NCBI GenBank assembly: GCA_049999805.1
Contig: JBNGIO010006396.1
Location: 203,296-225,507, forward strand
Direction of reading: 5' to 3'
Length of the DNA: 22,212 nucleotides
From: Folioceros fuciformis
Lineage: Eukaryota > Anthocerotophyta > Anthocerotopsida > Anthocerotales
The notes under the pieces are model-generated. The model searched no databases. It saw only the letters and a program-made list of their open reading frames with translations, and was not told where the DNA came from. Shown here in pieces: positions 7,174 to 16,124 of the stretch. Made by a program: the position numbers and the translations under genes. Position 1 is the stretch's first letter; the number at the start of each line of letters is the position of its first letter.

Positions 7174-9819
7174 ATGGCAGCGGAGTCGGACTATGACTGG
7201 CATGAGTTGCCGGAGAAGCTGCAACAGCTGCTGGTAGATCTGGAAGACAATGCCTTGTCCGAACTCCCGGACTTGGACGGAGAGGAGTACGGCAATTTCT
7301 TCGTATATGGAGCTTCGAACAGCAGCGATGGCAGGCACGGGCGAGTGCGGAATCGGGTATTGACAGCAATTGGCCAGTGCCGCAGTCTCCGAAGCCCGAA
7401 GATTATTGAGGAGTGGGAAATCGGCATTGATCGGGAGGATGAATGCGTGGTTCTGCTGGGTGCCCTGGCATCCAACCCTTCCCTGGAATCGCTTGATCTG
7501 AGTTGGTGCAAAGGTTTTGCTACGCTGGCGGGTTGCAAGGCCCTGGGCCAGCTTATTGCTTCCAGTCGCAGCTTGCGACGGCTGGAGGCACGCGGGATCG
7601 GGGTTGATGCCACGGGACTTGGTGCTCTGGTCGAAGGCTTCTTCAACAAGGATTGTGTCCTAGAGTATTTGAACCTCAGCCGCAACAGCGTGGGAGATGC
7701 TGAAGGGGCACAGCACCTGGCTCGCATGCTGGCCACCGCTCCCCGTCTCAAAACCCTGGATTTGCGTCGGATCGGCATGGATGAGGCGGGAGCCCAGTTT
7801 ATTGCGAACGCTCTTCCACTCTGTGCCACGCTCCGGAAGCTTTATTTGGATGCTCTAGATCCAACTGACCAGGATACAGTCTGGGGTCTCGTGCAGGGTA
7901 GCCTGGGGCCCGTCAGCAGTGTGTTGAAACTTGCTTTCACACGTGCCGGTGCTGATGCTGCCATATCTGGGGTCACCAAGCTGATATTGGATATCAGCGA
8001 CAGCGAGAAGCCAGGCCTGGCCGACGCGCTGTCCGGAATGTTGCGCACCAACGATCGTATCACGAAGCTTGAGATCAACCTTTCTGCCGTTGAGTGCGGT
8101 CTGGGCGCCTGGCGCCACAACTCCACCCTCTCTAAACTAAACTTGGTTGAGTTTCGCGACGGTGACAAATCTTTGAGTGAATTTTCGATGTCGTTTCTGG
8201 ACTGCAAATCATTACGTGTCCTGACTTTGCGTAGGATTTTTTGGCCCACTTTCATGAAAGCATTGATGCAGTCTTTGGAGAAAAGAACATCTTTGAATGA
8301 ACTCAACATTGTGTCATGTGATGACCTCGATGATGAGCTCTCCAGAGAGTTGATGCAGTTCGTCCGAGCCAGCACCACTTTACGGAAGCTGAACATGGAG
8401 GGCACAGAGTGCGATTGGGAAGAGAATGCGGCCATCATCCGCGCAACGTTGGCACGAAATGCTACTCAAAGCGACCGCTGGGGGAGGATTGCGGAGGAGG
8501 AGAAGGAGGAGGATGACTGGAGCGCGATGCCGGCTGAGCTGCAACAGCTGGTGGAACATCTGGAAGGGAATGCCTTGTCCGAACTCCCCTACTGGGAGGA
8601 TGAGTGTTACCGTGATTACTTCCCAGAGCCACATCCTTGGTGTATTATGGATGGCCACTACTTCGGAGAGCTTGGTCGTCGTAGGAGGCACTGGCGAGTG
8701 CGCAAGCGGGTATTGACAGCTATTGGCCACTGTCGCAGTCTCGGCGACGACCTGACTTTCTTCGCGGAGTGGGAAATCGGCATCGTTCAGGAGGATGAAT
8801 GCGCGGTTCTGTTGGGGGCCTTGGCATCTAACCCTTGCTTGGAAACTCTTTGTCTGGATGAGAGCCAAGGCTTTGGAACGCTGGCGGGTTGCAAGGCCTT
8901 GGGCCAGCTTATTGCTTCCAGTCGCAGCTTGCGACGGCTGGAGGTAAGCTGTATAGGGCTTGATGCCACGGGACTTGGTGCTCTGGTTGACGGGTTCTTC
9001 AACAAGGATTGTGTTCTGGAGTATTTGAACCTAGGACACAACAGAGTGGGAAATGCTGAAGGGGCACAGCACCTGGCTCGCATGATGGCCACCGCTCCCC
9101 GTCTCAATACCCTGGATTTGTGTGGGATCGGCATGGATGAGGCGGGAGCCCAGTGTATTGCGAACGCTCTTCCGCTCTGTGCCACGCTCCGGGAACTTTA
9201 TTTGGATGATATATATTCGTGTGCCGGGTATTCCAGTTCGCGTGTCCTACAGGGCAGTCTGGGGTCCATTAGCACTGTGTTGAAACTTGCTTTCACCCGT
9301 GCTGATGCTGATGCCGCCATATCTGGGGTCACCAAGCTGTCATTGTATATCCCGGACAAGGGGGAGCCAGGCCTGGCTGACGCGCTGGAGGGAATGTTGC
9401 GCACCAACGATCGTATCACGGAGCTTAGTATCCAAGGTTTTTCGAGTGGGATGGACGGTATTTCGTATGGGATGGACGGTTCTTCGAGTGGGATCGAATA
9501 CCGCCTGGACGTTGATGATGAATTTCCGATGTTTTCTCTGGAATGCAAATCATTACGTATCCTCACTTTGATGGGTATTTGTTGGCCCTCTTTCATGAAA
9601 GCGTTGTTGCAGTCTTTGGAGAAAAATACATCTTTGAAGGAGCTCAGGATTATGAGGTGTTATCCTCTCGACGATTACCTCTTCAGAGAGTTGATGCAGT
9701 CCCTCCAAGTGAACACCACTTTACAGAAGATGGACATAGTGTCCACAGACTGGGGTGTTGAGGGAAAGCAGGCAATCATCGACGCGACATTGGAACGCAA
9801 TGCTACTCACAAGGCCTAG
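7174..9819 (+). CDS. Large RNI-type leucine-rich repeat protein with two 440-aa halves
   Basis: An 881-aa single-exon protein. The chosen ATG at 7174 has A at -3 and G at +4; the frame is open 11 codons further up but has no ATG there. The repeats are ribonuclease-inhibitor style, for example LESLDLSWC (near residue 105), VLEYLNLSRN, LKTLDLRRIGMDEAG and TLRKLYLD (to about 225), then SLRVLTLRR (about 350), SLNELNI and TLRKLNM (about 408). Residues 1-440 and 441-881 are direct copies offset by exactly 1320 bp; each opens with a W-x2-(L/M)P-x-(E/K)LQQL segment. There is no signal peptide or TM segment, so it is probably cytosolic. A Roc GTPase remnant follows on the same strand, which suggests this was the LRR part of a ROCO protein like plant TORNADO1. 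As it stands it ends at TAG before Roc. Partner and function are unknown. The repeats are confident; gene integrity is fairly so. Confidence 0.85.
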   Translation: MAAESDYDWHELPEKLQQLLVDLEDNALSELPDLDGEEYGNFFVYGASNSSDGRHGRVRNRVLTAIGQCRSLRSPKIIEEWEIGIDREDECVVLLGALASNPSLESLDLSWCKGFATLAGCKALGQLIASSRSLRRLEARGIGVDATGLGALVEGFFNKDCVLEYLNLSRNSVGDAEGAQHLARMLATAPRLKTLDLRRIGMDEAGAQFIANALPLCATLRKLYLDALDPTDQDTVWGLVQGSLGPVSSVLKLAFTRAGADAAISGVTKLILDISDSEKPGLADALSGMLRTNDRITKLEINLSAVECGLGAWRHNSTLSKLNLVEFRDGDKSLSEFSMSFLDCKSLRVLTLRRIFWPTFMKALMQSLEKRTSLNELNIVSCDDLDDELSRELMQFVRASTTLRKLNMEGTECDWEENAAIIRATLARNATQSDRWGRIAEEEKEEDDWSAMPAELQQLVEHLEGNALSELPYWEDECYRDYFPEPHPWCIMDGHYFGELGRRRRHWRVRKRVLTAIGHCRSLGDDLTFFAEWEIGIVQEDECAVLLGALASNPCLETLCLDESQGFGTLAGCKALGQLIASSRSLRRLEVSCIGLDATGLGALVDGFFNKDCVLEYLNLGHNRVGNAEGAQHLARMMATAPRLNTLDLCGIGMDEAGAQCIANALPLCATLRELYLDDIYSCAGYSSSRVLQGSLGSISTVLKLAFTRADADAAISGVTKLSLYIPDKGEPGLADALEGMLRTNDRITELSIQGFSSGMDGISYGMDGSSSGIEYRLDVDDEFPMFSLECKSLRILTLMGICWPSFMKALLQSLEKNTSLKELRIMRCYPLDDYLFRELMQSLQVNTTLQKMDIVSTDWGVEGKQAIIDATLERNATHKA
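7174..9819. repeat. Internal 1320-bp direct duplication in the LRR gene
   Basis: The codon TGG of the first W-x2-(L/M)P segment is at 7198 and of the second at 8518. Long shared stretches, such as ctggcgggttgcaaggcc and gaggcgggagcccag, keep the offset close to 1320. The halves differ most at residues 230-330, where the second has an insert rich in G-M-D-G-x-S near 9450-9490. Confidence 0.92.
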
Positions 9820-9959
9820 TGGCCTTTGCTTTCGGAGGGGCACGAGGCTGTGAAGCCCAGGGTCGGGTCTTTTCCTGTGCGGTGCACCTTACGCACGGAA
9901 GACCACTCTCCGCACCACATGATTACCGCATGGCACGCATCACAAACACACACAAGTAC

Positions 9960-10423
9960 AGCAGCCGCATCACCCAACCACAACGGTACTGTCACCAGAA
10001 CAGAAGGAAAGGAAATCGAGGTGCTGCGCAACGACGATGAGATGGAAGACTACTTGTTCCCGAGCTTCAATCAGACGTGTTTTCCTGTTCACCTTCAACC
10101 CACTTGATGCCGACAAGCCTGGCGAACCCCCTTCCGTCCCATGAAACGCTGCTGGACAAGTTCAGAAACGGCTTTAAGTTTTGGCTTAGATTCATCCACT
10201 CTAATTCTCGCAACGTGGGTTCCTGTTTGCCTCGGGTATTTGTGGTTATCACTCATAAGGATGAGATGGAGGATGGGGACGCTGAATTACTAGTAGATGT
10301 GCTGCAACCAGTCATGACACAGTTGGCCAAGGATTTTGAGGAGGCACTCCTTATCACGACAACGCCTCTATTCTTCATGGATGGTCGATGCGAAGAGACT
10401 GTGCAGCCCGAAGAGGGTCCACA
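9960..10423 (+). pseudogene. Roc (ROCO-family GTPase) domain remnant, frameshifted
   Basis: Roc is the Ras-like GTPase of ROCO proteins, which often follows LRRs. Pieces in three frames match its landmarks in order: R-T-E-G-K-E-I-E-V-L (switch-I like, about 10000-10027), Y-L-F-P-S-F-N-Q (about 10051-10074), F-L-F-T-F-N-P-L-D in another frame (10082-10108), then FWLRFIHSNS and RVFVVITHKD (G4-like, 10176-10262) and LLITTTPLFFMDGR (10348-10389). A TGA stops the middle frame at 10142. The WD-x-G-Q-E stretch (G3) is missing and I cannot find a P-loop, so GTP binding is not expected. It lies 140 bp after the LRR stop on the same strand, supporting a former LRR-Roc gene. Low-complexity matches to the switch region are the weakest part; the H-K-D segment is the strongest. 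Confidence 0.62.
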
Positions 10424-10998
10424 CGGAACAGGGTACGTTCTCTCAAGGTAGAGAAGACAAGGCAGAGAAGCTTTACGTTGAAGATGATATTTTGGAGCCC
10501 ATCGCTGAATGCAAGCTTTTGGCAAACAACCCTAAGACCTTTCTCATAAATGCTTGTCGAGGCACTGGCAATCTCGTCAGAAGCATGAAAGCGCAGGAGT
10601 CAAGCACCACCAACCCTGCAACCAGCAGCAAAGCCAACGTGTCAGACGTTGAGGGAAGCCAAGTTGTGAGCAAGAGAGTTCGACCATTGTCCTCTGTGAA
10701 AGACCTCCTAACCGATTTCTCCACCAGTCCTGGAGATGAATCTTTGAGAGATGTGGAGGTAGGCACAAACTTCATCATAGCTTTGATGGAAGCCATCGTG
10801 GAGGGCTCTGGAACAGAAGGTGTCGTGAGCATTCTGACAAGCGTGATTGGCAAGGTCACGGGCAAGGAGGTCCAACACAGAACCAAAGACGGGACTGTGA
10901 GAAGAAATATCAGTGTCCTGAGTTGCGCATGCGCAGTACACGTACCAGAAAGCTGTACTGGTCTCGACCACCCCAGACTCCTGTCATGCCTGGCTTGA
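10424..10998 (+). pseudogene. Caspase (peptidase C14A) fragment, copy 1: catalytic Cys half and p10
   Basis: Caspases are Asp-directed Cys-His proteases. From 10453 one frame reads through the end of p20 and most of p10: EDDILEPIAECKLLANNPK, then FLINACRG with the catalytic Cys (TGT at 10555-10557), a linker, then SSVKDLLTDFSTSPGDESLRD. This parallels caspase D-F-L-x-x-Y-S-T-x-P-G-x-x-S-W-R, whose Arg lines the Asp-binding S1 pocket; FIIALMEAI and VVSILTSVIGKV follow. A 1-bp loss near 10893, relative to copy 2, throws the C-terminal tail out of frame and it stops at 10998. The His half of p20 is absent: homology to copy 2 begins at about 10424, where Roc sequence is joined. So the fragment cannot be a complete protease alone. 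No metacaspase motif is present. Confidence 0.75.
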
Positions 10999-11928
10999 GT
11001 CAGTAGCATGTTGCCAGGGCCTGTGAGGCCTTCAATCAAGTGTCAGGTATGCTCTTCAGCTACCATACTGTTGGTGTATCAAATACTGCTTCTGATAGAC
11101 CTTGTCGCTTCTCCCTTGCCCGGAATTCTTTCCTGTTGGGCAAGAGAGACCTCTCACAGCGTCGTGATGGGGATGAACAAATGATGCCCCATGGAGGCTA
11201 TGCGTAGGGAGGGAAGGACGTTCGCGCTTGTACACACACACTTGCGGCTCTTGGTTTTCAGAGGCAAGTGAGTGATTAAGATTTGCGGCCTTGTGGCTTT
11301 CACAATACTTGCACAATGTCAGAATGTATCTTTCATCTTCCCGACCAGCCGTAGCTTGGTCCCTCAGTGAAATCGCGTGTGCACCTTCTGCCTTCAAGTC
11401 ACAGTGACACCAGGGAAGAACGAGGGGTAGCTCACTACTTGTGTTAACTGGATTCCCTTTTCTAGCGCGTCACCTGTAGCACATGCACAGGTATAGCTTT
11501 TAGTCATCCAATCGAGGAGCAGACGTGCGCCATGGGTGCCTCCCTTCCTGTGGCAGGCCATAAGAACCGGATCACGGAGATGAGAAACCATTAGCCCCTT
11601 CAGGAGCATGGCAGCAGGACATGCCGAAGGTCCGCCCTTCATCACCATCTGTCCCCTGCTCGGTTTGCCAAATCGGTCTTCGGATGATGGTTAATCGTCT
11701 GACAATCCAGTTTCTACAGCGTTACGATGACAAGCACAGCCTGAGCACACTTGCCTGGTCACTGCCTTTTCAATCTAACTTGCATCTTGCATCTCTGTAC
11801 TTCCCAGTCCCAACTACCAGGCAAGAAAAGCTTCCAGCCATCGCTCGCCGGCATGTAGCGGGGCCCTGGGCCTGCCTGTTGCATCCTGCCGCACCTCACG
11901 GAGGCTTCAAGTACAGTATTTGCAATTG
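10999..11928. repeat. 3' part of segmental duplication shared with 19195-20098
   Basis: Nearly collinear with 19195-20098 (for example ggcttgagt-agtagcatgt, cttgcccgg-attctttcctg, atgtatctttcatcttcccgaccagcc, caatccagtttctacagc). Open frames in one copy are broken in the other, so it is probably 3' UTR or intergenic DNA that travelled with the caspase. Together with 10424-10998 the block is about 1.5 kb. Confidence 0.85.
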
Positions 11929-11929
11929 A

Positions 11930-12280
11930 GGGTTGGTACCGTGGGAGCGAATGCCCTCGCCAAAGGCTTTTGTGGCGGGGAACTTGGACTTGCGGACGAA
12001 CCAGGTGGGAGGTGCTTCGGCACCTGACCCGCATTCTGGCGTCTGCTCCCGAACTCAAGAATTTGCCACAGCATGACACCGGCATGGATGTGGATTGGGA
12101 TGCTCTTCCCCTCTGTAGCACGCTCCACAAGTTTGGAACACGGCGTTGCATTCTCGGGTCGCAACCCCAGCATTCTCCGCAGGAGCGATGCGGTCAGATT
12201 CGCTCTCACCCGCACTGATGGGAACGCCTCCGCGTCTGGAATCACAGAGCTTCCTTGGGCTGGATGTCGGGGAGGAGAAA
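11930..12280 (+). pseudogene. Degenerate LRR fragment related to the 7174-9819 gene
   Basis: Two frames give pieces homologous to the LRR protein in the right order: GANALAKGF (about 11941) like GALVEGF; LRHLTRILASAPELK with GMD and ALPLCSTLHKF (about 12010-12135) like AQHLARMLATAPRLK ... GMDEAG ... ALPLCATLRKL; then, in another frame, ALTRTDGNASASGITEL (about 12202-12252) like AFTRADADAAISGVTKL. There are at least two frameshifts and no start. It begins within a few bases of the end of the caspase duplication block, so the caspase segment is flanked by LRR sequence on both sides. Confidence 0.72.
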
Positions 12281-12289
12281 GCGTAGGTC

Positions 12290-12845
12290 GGACTTGTCGA
12301 AGGGAGGAGGGCATACTTGTACATACTTTACATAATAATGCACACATGTCGACGGCAGAATGGTTGATGTCTCCCGACACCCAAACTCATCCTCTAGGCT
12401 TTTACATCTTTCATGCTTTGTATTAAAAACTTAAGAATGTTAATACGCTTCGTAGATCAAATCACTTAAGCTTGTATTTCTAAGTAATAGGGGACAACTT
12501 TCAATGAGATTCTAAGTATATACTCATACATAAAAGCTTCTCTAAACCTAAACCTTGAACAACCTTTGGATATGAAAAAATATAACCTAGACTCATAACT
12601 ATACTCCATGGCTTAGGAGGACAAAGGTTATAAGCTTGCAAGCTATTTTCATGTTCCACTTACTTAAAGTATTCCATGCTCATATCTTAGGAGTAATTAG
12701 TTTTTATAAATTATTTTTGGTTTTTTTGAAGAAATTATTTTCCTTATATTTTAAGATAAAATGACTTTAAGCTTCCCTCTTTAAAAGTCATCTCTTTAAA
12801 AGTCATTAAAATCATTTTAAAAGTTAATGACTTTAAGCATCTCTT
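12290..12845. other. AT-rich spacer with local direct and inverted repeats
   Basis: Composition drops sharply to AT-rich. The word ctctttaaaagtcat occurs twice in a row at about 12778-12805. Inverted arms aaagtcatta (12799-12808) and taatgacttt (12825-12834) surround a 16-bp spacer. No coding sequence is seen. Confidence 0.6.
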
Positions 12846-12849
12846 TTTA

Positions 12850-13220
12850 TTAAAATGTATGATAATAATCATTCAAGACCTATACGCATAGATCAGTGTA
12901 CAGCGTAGTTTGTGGTTACCCAAGGCAATCAGTGCATGTACTGGTGAAGCCATCTCAGGCATGACCCTAAGATTAATGGCCCTGTCTAGACCTGTTGCAA
13001 AGAGAAGGAGAGAAGAATCGTGAAGGGCGTGCAGTGACAAGCTTGCAGCCATTACCATCTATGATGATGAAGGTTTATCTTGTACTGTGAAGAAGGGACC
13101 GGGCTGTTACAAATCCAAGCTAACCGAGTAGGAGGCAGGATTTTCACATACATGTGCTTGCACGTGGAGCATTCCTTGCTCGCAATTGCAACTGAAGCAT
13201 CCTTTGGTCAGGACCTGGAG
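12850..13220 (+). promoter_or_regulatory. PPO1 upstream region / leader element
   Basis: The proximal part (12960-13220) matches 15840-16124 upstream of PPO2: tgacaagcttgcagccatt, gaagaagggacc, aggaggc-ggattttcacatacat and ggagcat-cc. The distal part (12850-12995) matches the stray element at 4280-4450. An in-frame ATG at 13152 would add 23 residues, but PPO2 has ATT-T there, so 13221 is preferred. No convincing TATA box is seen. Confidence 0.6.
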
Positions 13221-14739
13221 ATGGAGCTGCAGGCAAGCGCGCTGTGGATGCCAGTGCTGCTTGCAGCTTTGGGACTGGTTGTAGCCGTGGCAGCTGCCCC
13301 GTTACAGGCTGATTTCTGGAACTGCAATCCCAGGCCGGTGTGGGGTAATCCCCTGAACGGCATTCTCATTCCCAACTGCTGCACGCTGGAGGCGCTGATG
13401 CGCAAGCCCCAGCCGCTGTACAAGACATGGCAGCAGTACTTGGAACAGAGCGGTCTTCGGGATGGGCCGATGCGAGTGCGTCCAGCTGCGCATCTCATCG
13501 CAGACAACGAAACCTACCTGCAGCAGCTAGATCTGGCGTTCAGGCTGCACAAGGCGCTTCCAGACGCCGATCCGAGGTCCCAGATTTCGCAAATGAACCT
13601 CCACTGCGTTTATGGCTCTCCTAACGTGTCGCGCCAGGCTGGGTACGAGCACTTGAGCTACGTCACGCACGTCAATTGGTACTTCTTCCCCTTCCACCGC
13701 TGGTAAGCTCTCATGGAGCAGGAACTGCTGTGCATGTCTAGTTCAAGTGATGGCATCGCTGTTGCTGTTGCTGTTGCTATTGAATCCGGTGATGCGCGTT
13801 CCATTTCACCCTGGCACTTTGGCCTCGGCTGAAAAATAGGTTCACCTTCTTCTTCGAGAGGATACTGGCCAAGTTGGTCGGCGACGAATCCTTTGTTCTG
13901 CCTTTCTGGAACTGGGACAATCAGGGCGCCGACTCCAAGCACCTTCCCAACACTGTTCCCCACTACTACCGCAATCCTGACAAGTACCCCGGCCTGTATC
14001 ACAAGTATCGCGATCCTCGTCACCGACCTGAAGCAGAGCCTGCCGTCATCAACCTCCTTCGCAACTCTGTCGAATCAGGCTTTTCTCCCACGACACCGCA
14101 GGAAGTGGCGCGGGCTCGTGCACTGAACAAGGCGCACCTGCGAAGCTTGATCGTGGACGCCACCGCCGACGGTAGCAGACCCGGAGTCTTCCTCGGCGAG
14201 CCGATGCGACTGGGAAACACCTATCCCGACCATGAGATCTGGAGATCGAAATTCGAAGCGGAAGCGCACATGGCTGTGCATTTCTGGATGGGAGACCCTG
14301 CTTATGGGTTTGCGGACATGGGGCTGGTGTATCACGCCGTTCGCGACCCGATTTTCTTTGCCCACCATGCCAATGTTGACAGGATCTGGAACGTTTGGAT
14401 GGTAGGTTAATGTTGCACGGAGTGGAAGCATGGATGGACCACAGATTATGAATCAAATTTGGACCCTCCCATATGAGACAGACTGACTGACTGGTGTTGT
14501 TCGTTGTTCAGGGACTCGAGGGCAGGCGCAACTATGATGAACCCGACTTCCTGGACGCTGCCTTCTACTTCTACGACGAGAATGCGGAGATTGTGAGGGT
14601 CACTGTTGCCGAGTGTCTCAGTTCTGACCTCCTGAGATACACCTTCCAAGACGTGGAGAACGAGTGGGTGACCTACGACGCATCAGACTATTCAGTCCTT
14701 TTCGTTGACGACCCATCTTCAGCACGTTCCCAAGCATGA
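13221..14739 (+). CDS. Polyphenol oxidase (type-3 copper catechol oxidase/tyrosinase family), three exons
   Basis: Oxidises o-diphenols to quinones with O2. Exons 13221-13702, 13840-14401 and 14512-14739 join to 423 aa with GT-AG introns (gtaagc...aatag; gtaggt...ttcag). A secretory leader covers residues 1-26 (ending AVAAA), with no plastid transit peptide. The CuA site has H128 (HCVYG), H150 and H159 (FFPFHRW). CuB has H304 and H308 (AHMAVHFW) and the HH pair at 336-337 (FFAHHANVDRIW), so all six copper ligands are present. Cysteines 35, 53, 54 and 129 fit the usual two disulfides. Oddities: the thioether Cys of HCxYC is Gly132, and exon 3 ends after the DWL domain (DFLDAAFYFYDEN ... VENEWV), without the C-terminal KFDV domain that normally caps the active site. 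It is probably secreted and involved in phenolic defence or wall chemistry; the substrate is unknown. Confidence 0.9.
13703..13839 (+). other. PPO1 intron 1
   Basis: 137 bp, GT-AG, splitting the Trp161 codon (TG|G) directly after the CuA FHR motif. It contains a gttgct trinucleotide-type microsatellite near 13760-13778. Confidence 0.88.
14402..14511 (+). other. PPO1 intron 2
   Basis: 110 bp, GT-AG, phase 0, between Met348 of the CuB domain and the DWL domain. The PPO2 copy of this intron (about 16419-16502) keeps the same acceptor tcag|GGACTCGAG but is shorter, lacking a gatggaccacagattatg stretch. Confidence 0.88.
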
Positions 14740-15240
14740 TGACTGGGTCACCATGCTTGAATGGATGGATTCGAATCCTTTACGTTTAACAGCCCATGCA
14801 CACAACGTTCCCGACCGCATGAAGGAGTAGCCTACAGACACACGAAGACACTTTGAACTTGTATTCCTAATGTCCCGTAGTTGCTTAACCTGAGTCACCT
14901 GAGTGTCATAGAGGTCGGGGGCTTTCAGCAGCTTGCTATATCCAGGTCCATCAGGTCGAACTTTTCAAGATCCTCCTCCAAAACGTTGAGAATCAAGACT
15001 CAACAGAATTGTCAGATGCCTACCGCAAGGTCCTTCCAGCCATGGCTGATGGAAAATTTCAAACTTATGAAGCGTAAGATGACATGACATTAGACAGACA
15101 ACGTAATCTCTCCCACAATACCACACAACTACTGTGGTTGGTTGTCAACTTCATAGCAGCACTTCAGCTGCAGGTCTTGTGGAAGCACTGTAGATCCCAA
15201 CTTGGGCTGCCTGTAAGCGACAGACACGCCCAACCGAAGC
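14740..15240 (+). repeat. PPO1 3' flank, duplicated after PPO2
   Basis: Almost identical to 16731-17236, beginning right at the stop codon (tgactgggtcaccatgcttg) and ending at agccatctga. Non-coding identity this high shows that the PPO duplication is recent. It probably includes the 3' UTR. The small ORF from 15084 runs across the junction and is not credible. Confidence 0.85.
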
Positions 15241-15785
15241 CATCTGAAGCAAGAAGGCAGCGGAAAGCGGCAGCTGTGAAGCGGGAAAGGAGGAGCGAGG
15301 CAGTAGAGGGTTTGGGTATTGTGCGAGCATGCCACAAGAACCTTCCGCTTTTGAGCTTGGGCTACAACAGCGAGTTAAAGCAGCCATCGGAGGTGAAGGC
15401 CAAGCGTTCCTTGGCCTTCGGCGGGGGAGGCTGCTAATGTGATCCGTGTAGCTGGGGTTTCGCGGACCCCCGCGTTTTCTTTGGGCCTCGGCTCTGTTCC
15501 CGGAACAGCTTCCTTGGCCTTTGGAGGCGGAAGAAGCTATGTAGGAAGGGTAGCCCCTCTGAAGGGAGTATGAGTGCACAGGAGCGGACAGATTGTGACT
15601 GTCAGGAGCCGAAACAGGCAGCAAACCGAGGCGTCGTCAAGGGATGAGGACCAGGGCAAGTCCATTGGGCTCCAAAGGCGCTGGTGGGAAGATCCGGAAG
15701 AACCTGCTCGAGTTCGCGTGTTTTGCAGGACATCTGGTATCCGGAGACCTCCGGTACTCCCCCGTTGTGCTGCGGAGCCTAACTT
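15241..15785. other. Spacer unique to the PPO1 side
   Basis: Begins exactly where identity with the PPO2 flank stops (ccatctga|agcaag against ccatctga|gcccag). It contains two similar short stretches, ttccttggccttcggcgggggaggctg (near 15408) and ttccttggcctttggaggcgg (near 15509), and a small hairpin cgcggacccccgcg. Coding function is not supported. Confidence 0.5.
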
Positions 15786-16124
15786 TGAGCTGTAGGGATT
15801 AATTACCTTGTCTGGACCTGATCCAAAGGCAAGGAGAGGACAGGCGTCAAGGGCGTGAACTGACAATCTTGCAGCCGTTACCAGGCAAGGAGAGGACAGA
15901 CATGAAGGGCGTGGAATGACAAGCTTGCAGCCATTCCCGTCCATGATAATGACAGTTCATCTGGTATGTACTACGAAGAAGGGACCTGTCTGTAACAAAA
16001 CCAAGTTAACCGGTCCCGACGAGAGGATCCTTCAAGTAGGAGGCTCGATTTTCACATACATTTGCACTTGGAGCATCCCGTGCTCACAATCGAACTTCAA
16101 GCATCCTTTAGTCGGGATCTGAGG
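15780..16124 (+). promoter_or_regulatory. PPO2 upstream region / leader element
   Basis: Equivalent to the region before PPO1. It carries an extra internal repeat: ggcaaggagaggacaggcgtcaagggcgtg (about 15828) and ggcaaggagaggacagacatgaagggcgtg (about 15883), each followed by a tgacaa-cttgcagcc word. The start of the block (gctgcggagcctaactttgag) recurs at 17919 directly attached to PPO3. Confidence 0.65.

Noticed and set aside
7191-9596. Long minus-strand open frames (up to 212 aa) opposite the LRR gene
   Set aside because: They mirror the codon structure of the plus-strand LRR repeats and occur at equivalent places in both halves; no family signature.
11056-11648. Minus-strand ORFs in the duplicated caspase 3' flank
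   Set aside because: The frame is not preserved in the other copy (19141-19813), so it is unlikely to be under coding selection.
13152-13220. Upstream in-frame ATG (13152) as the PPO1 start
   Set aside because: It would place 23 non-hydrophobic residues before the leader, and the ATG is not conserved in PPO2.
15084-15437. Plus-strand ORF of 117 aa after PPO1
   Set aside because: It crosses the border between duplicated flank and unique spacer, and its equivalent after PPO2 diverges at that point.
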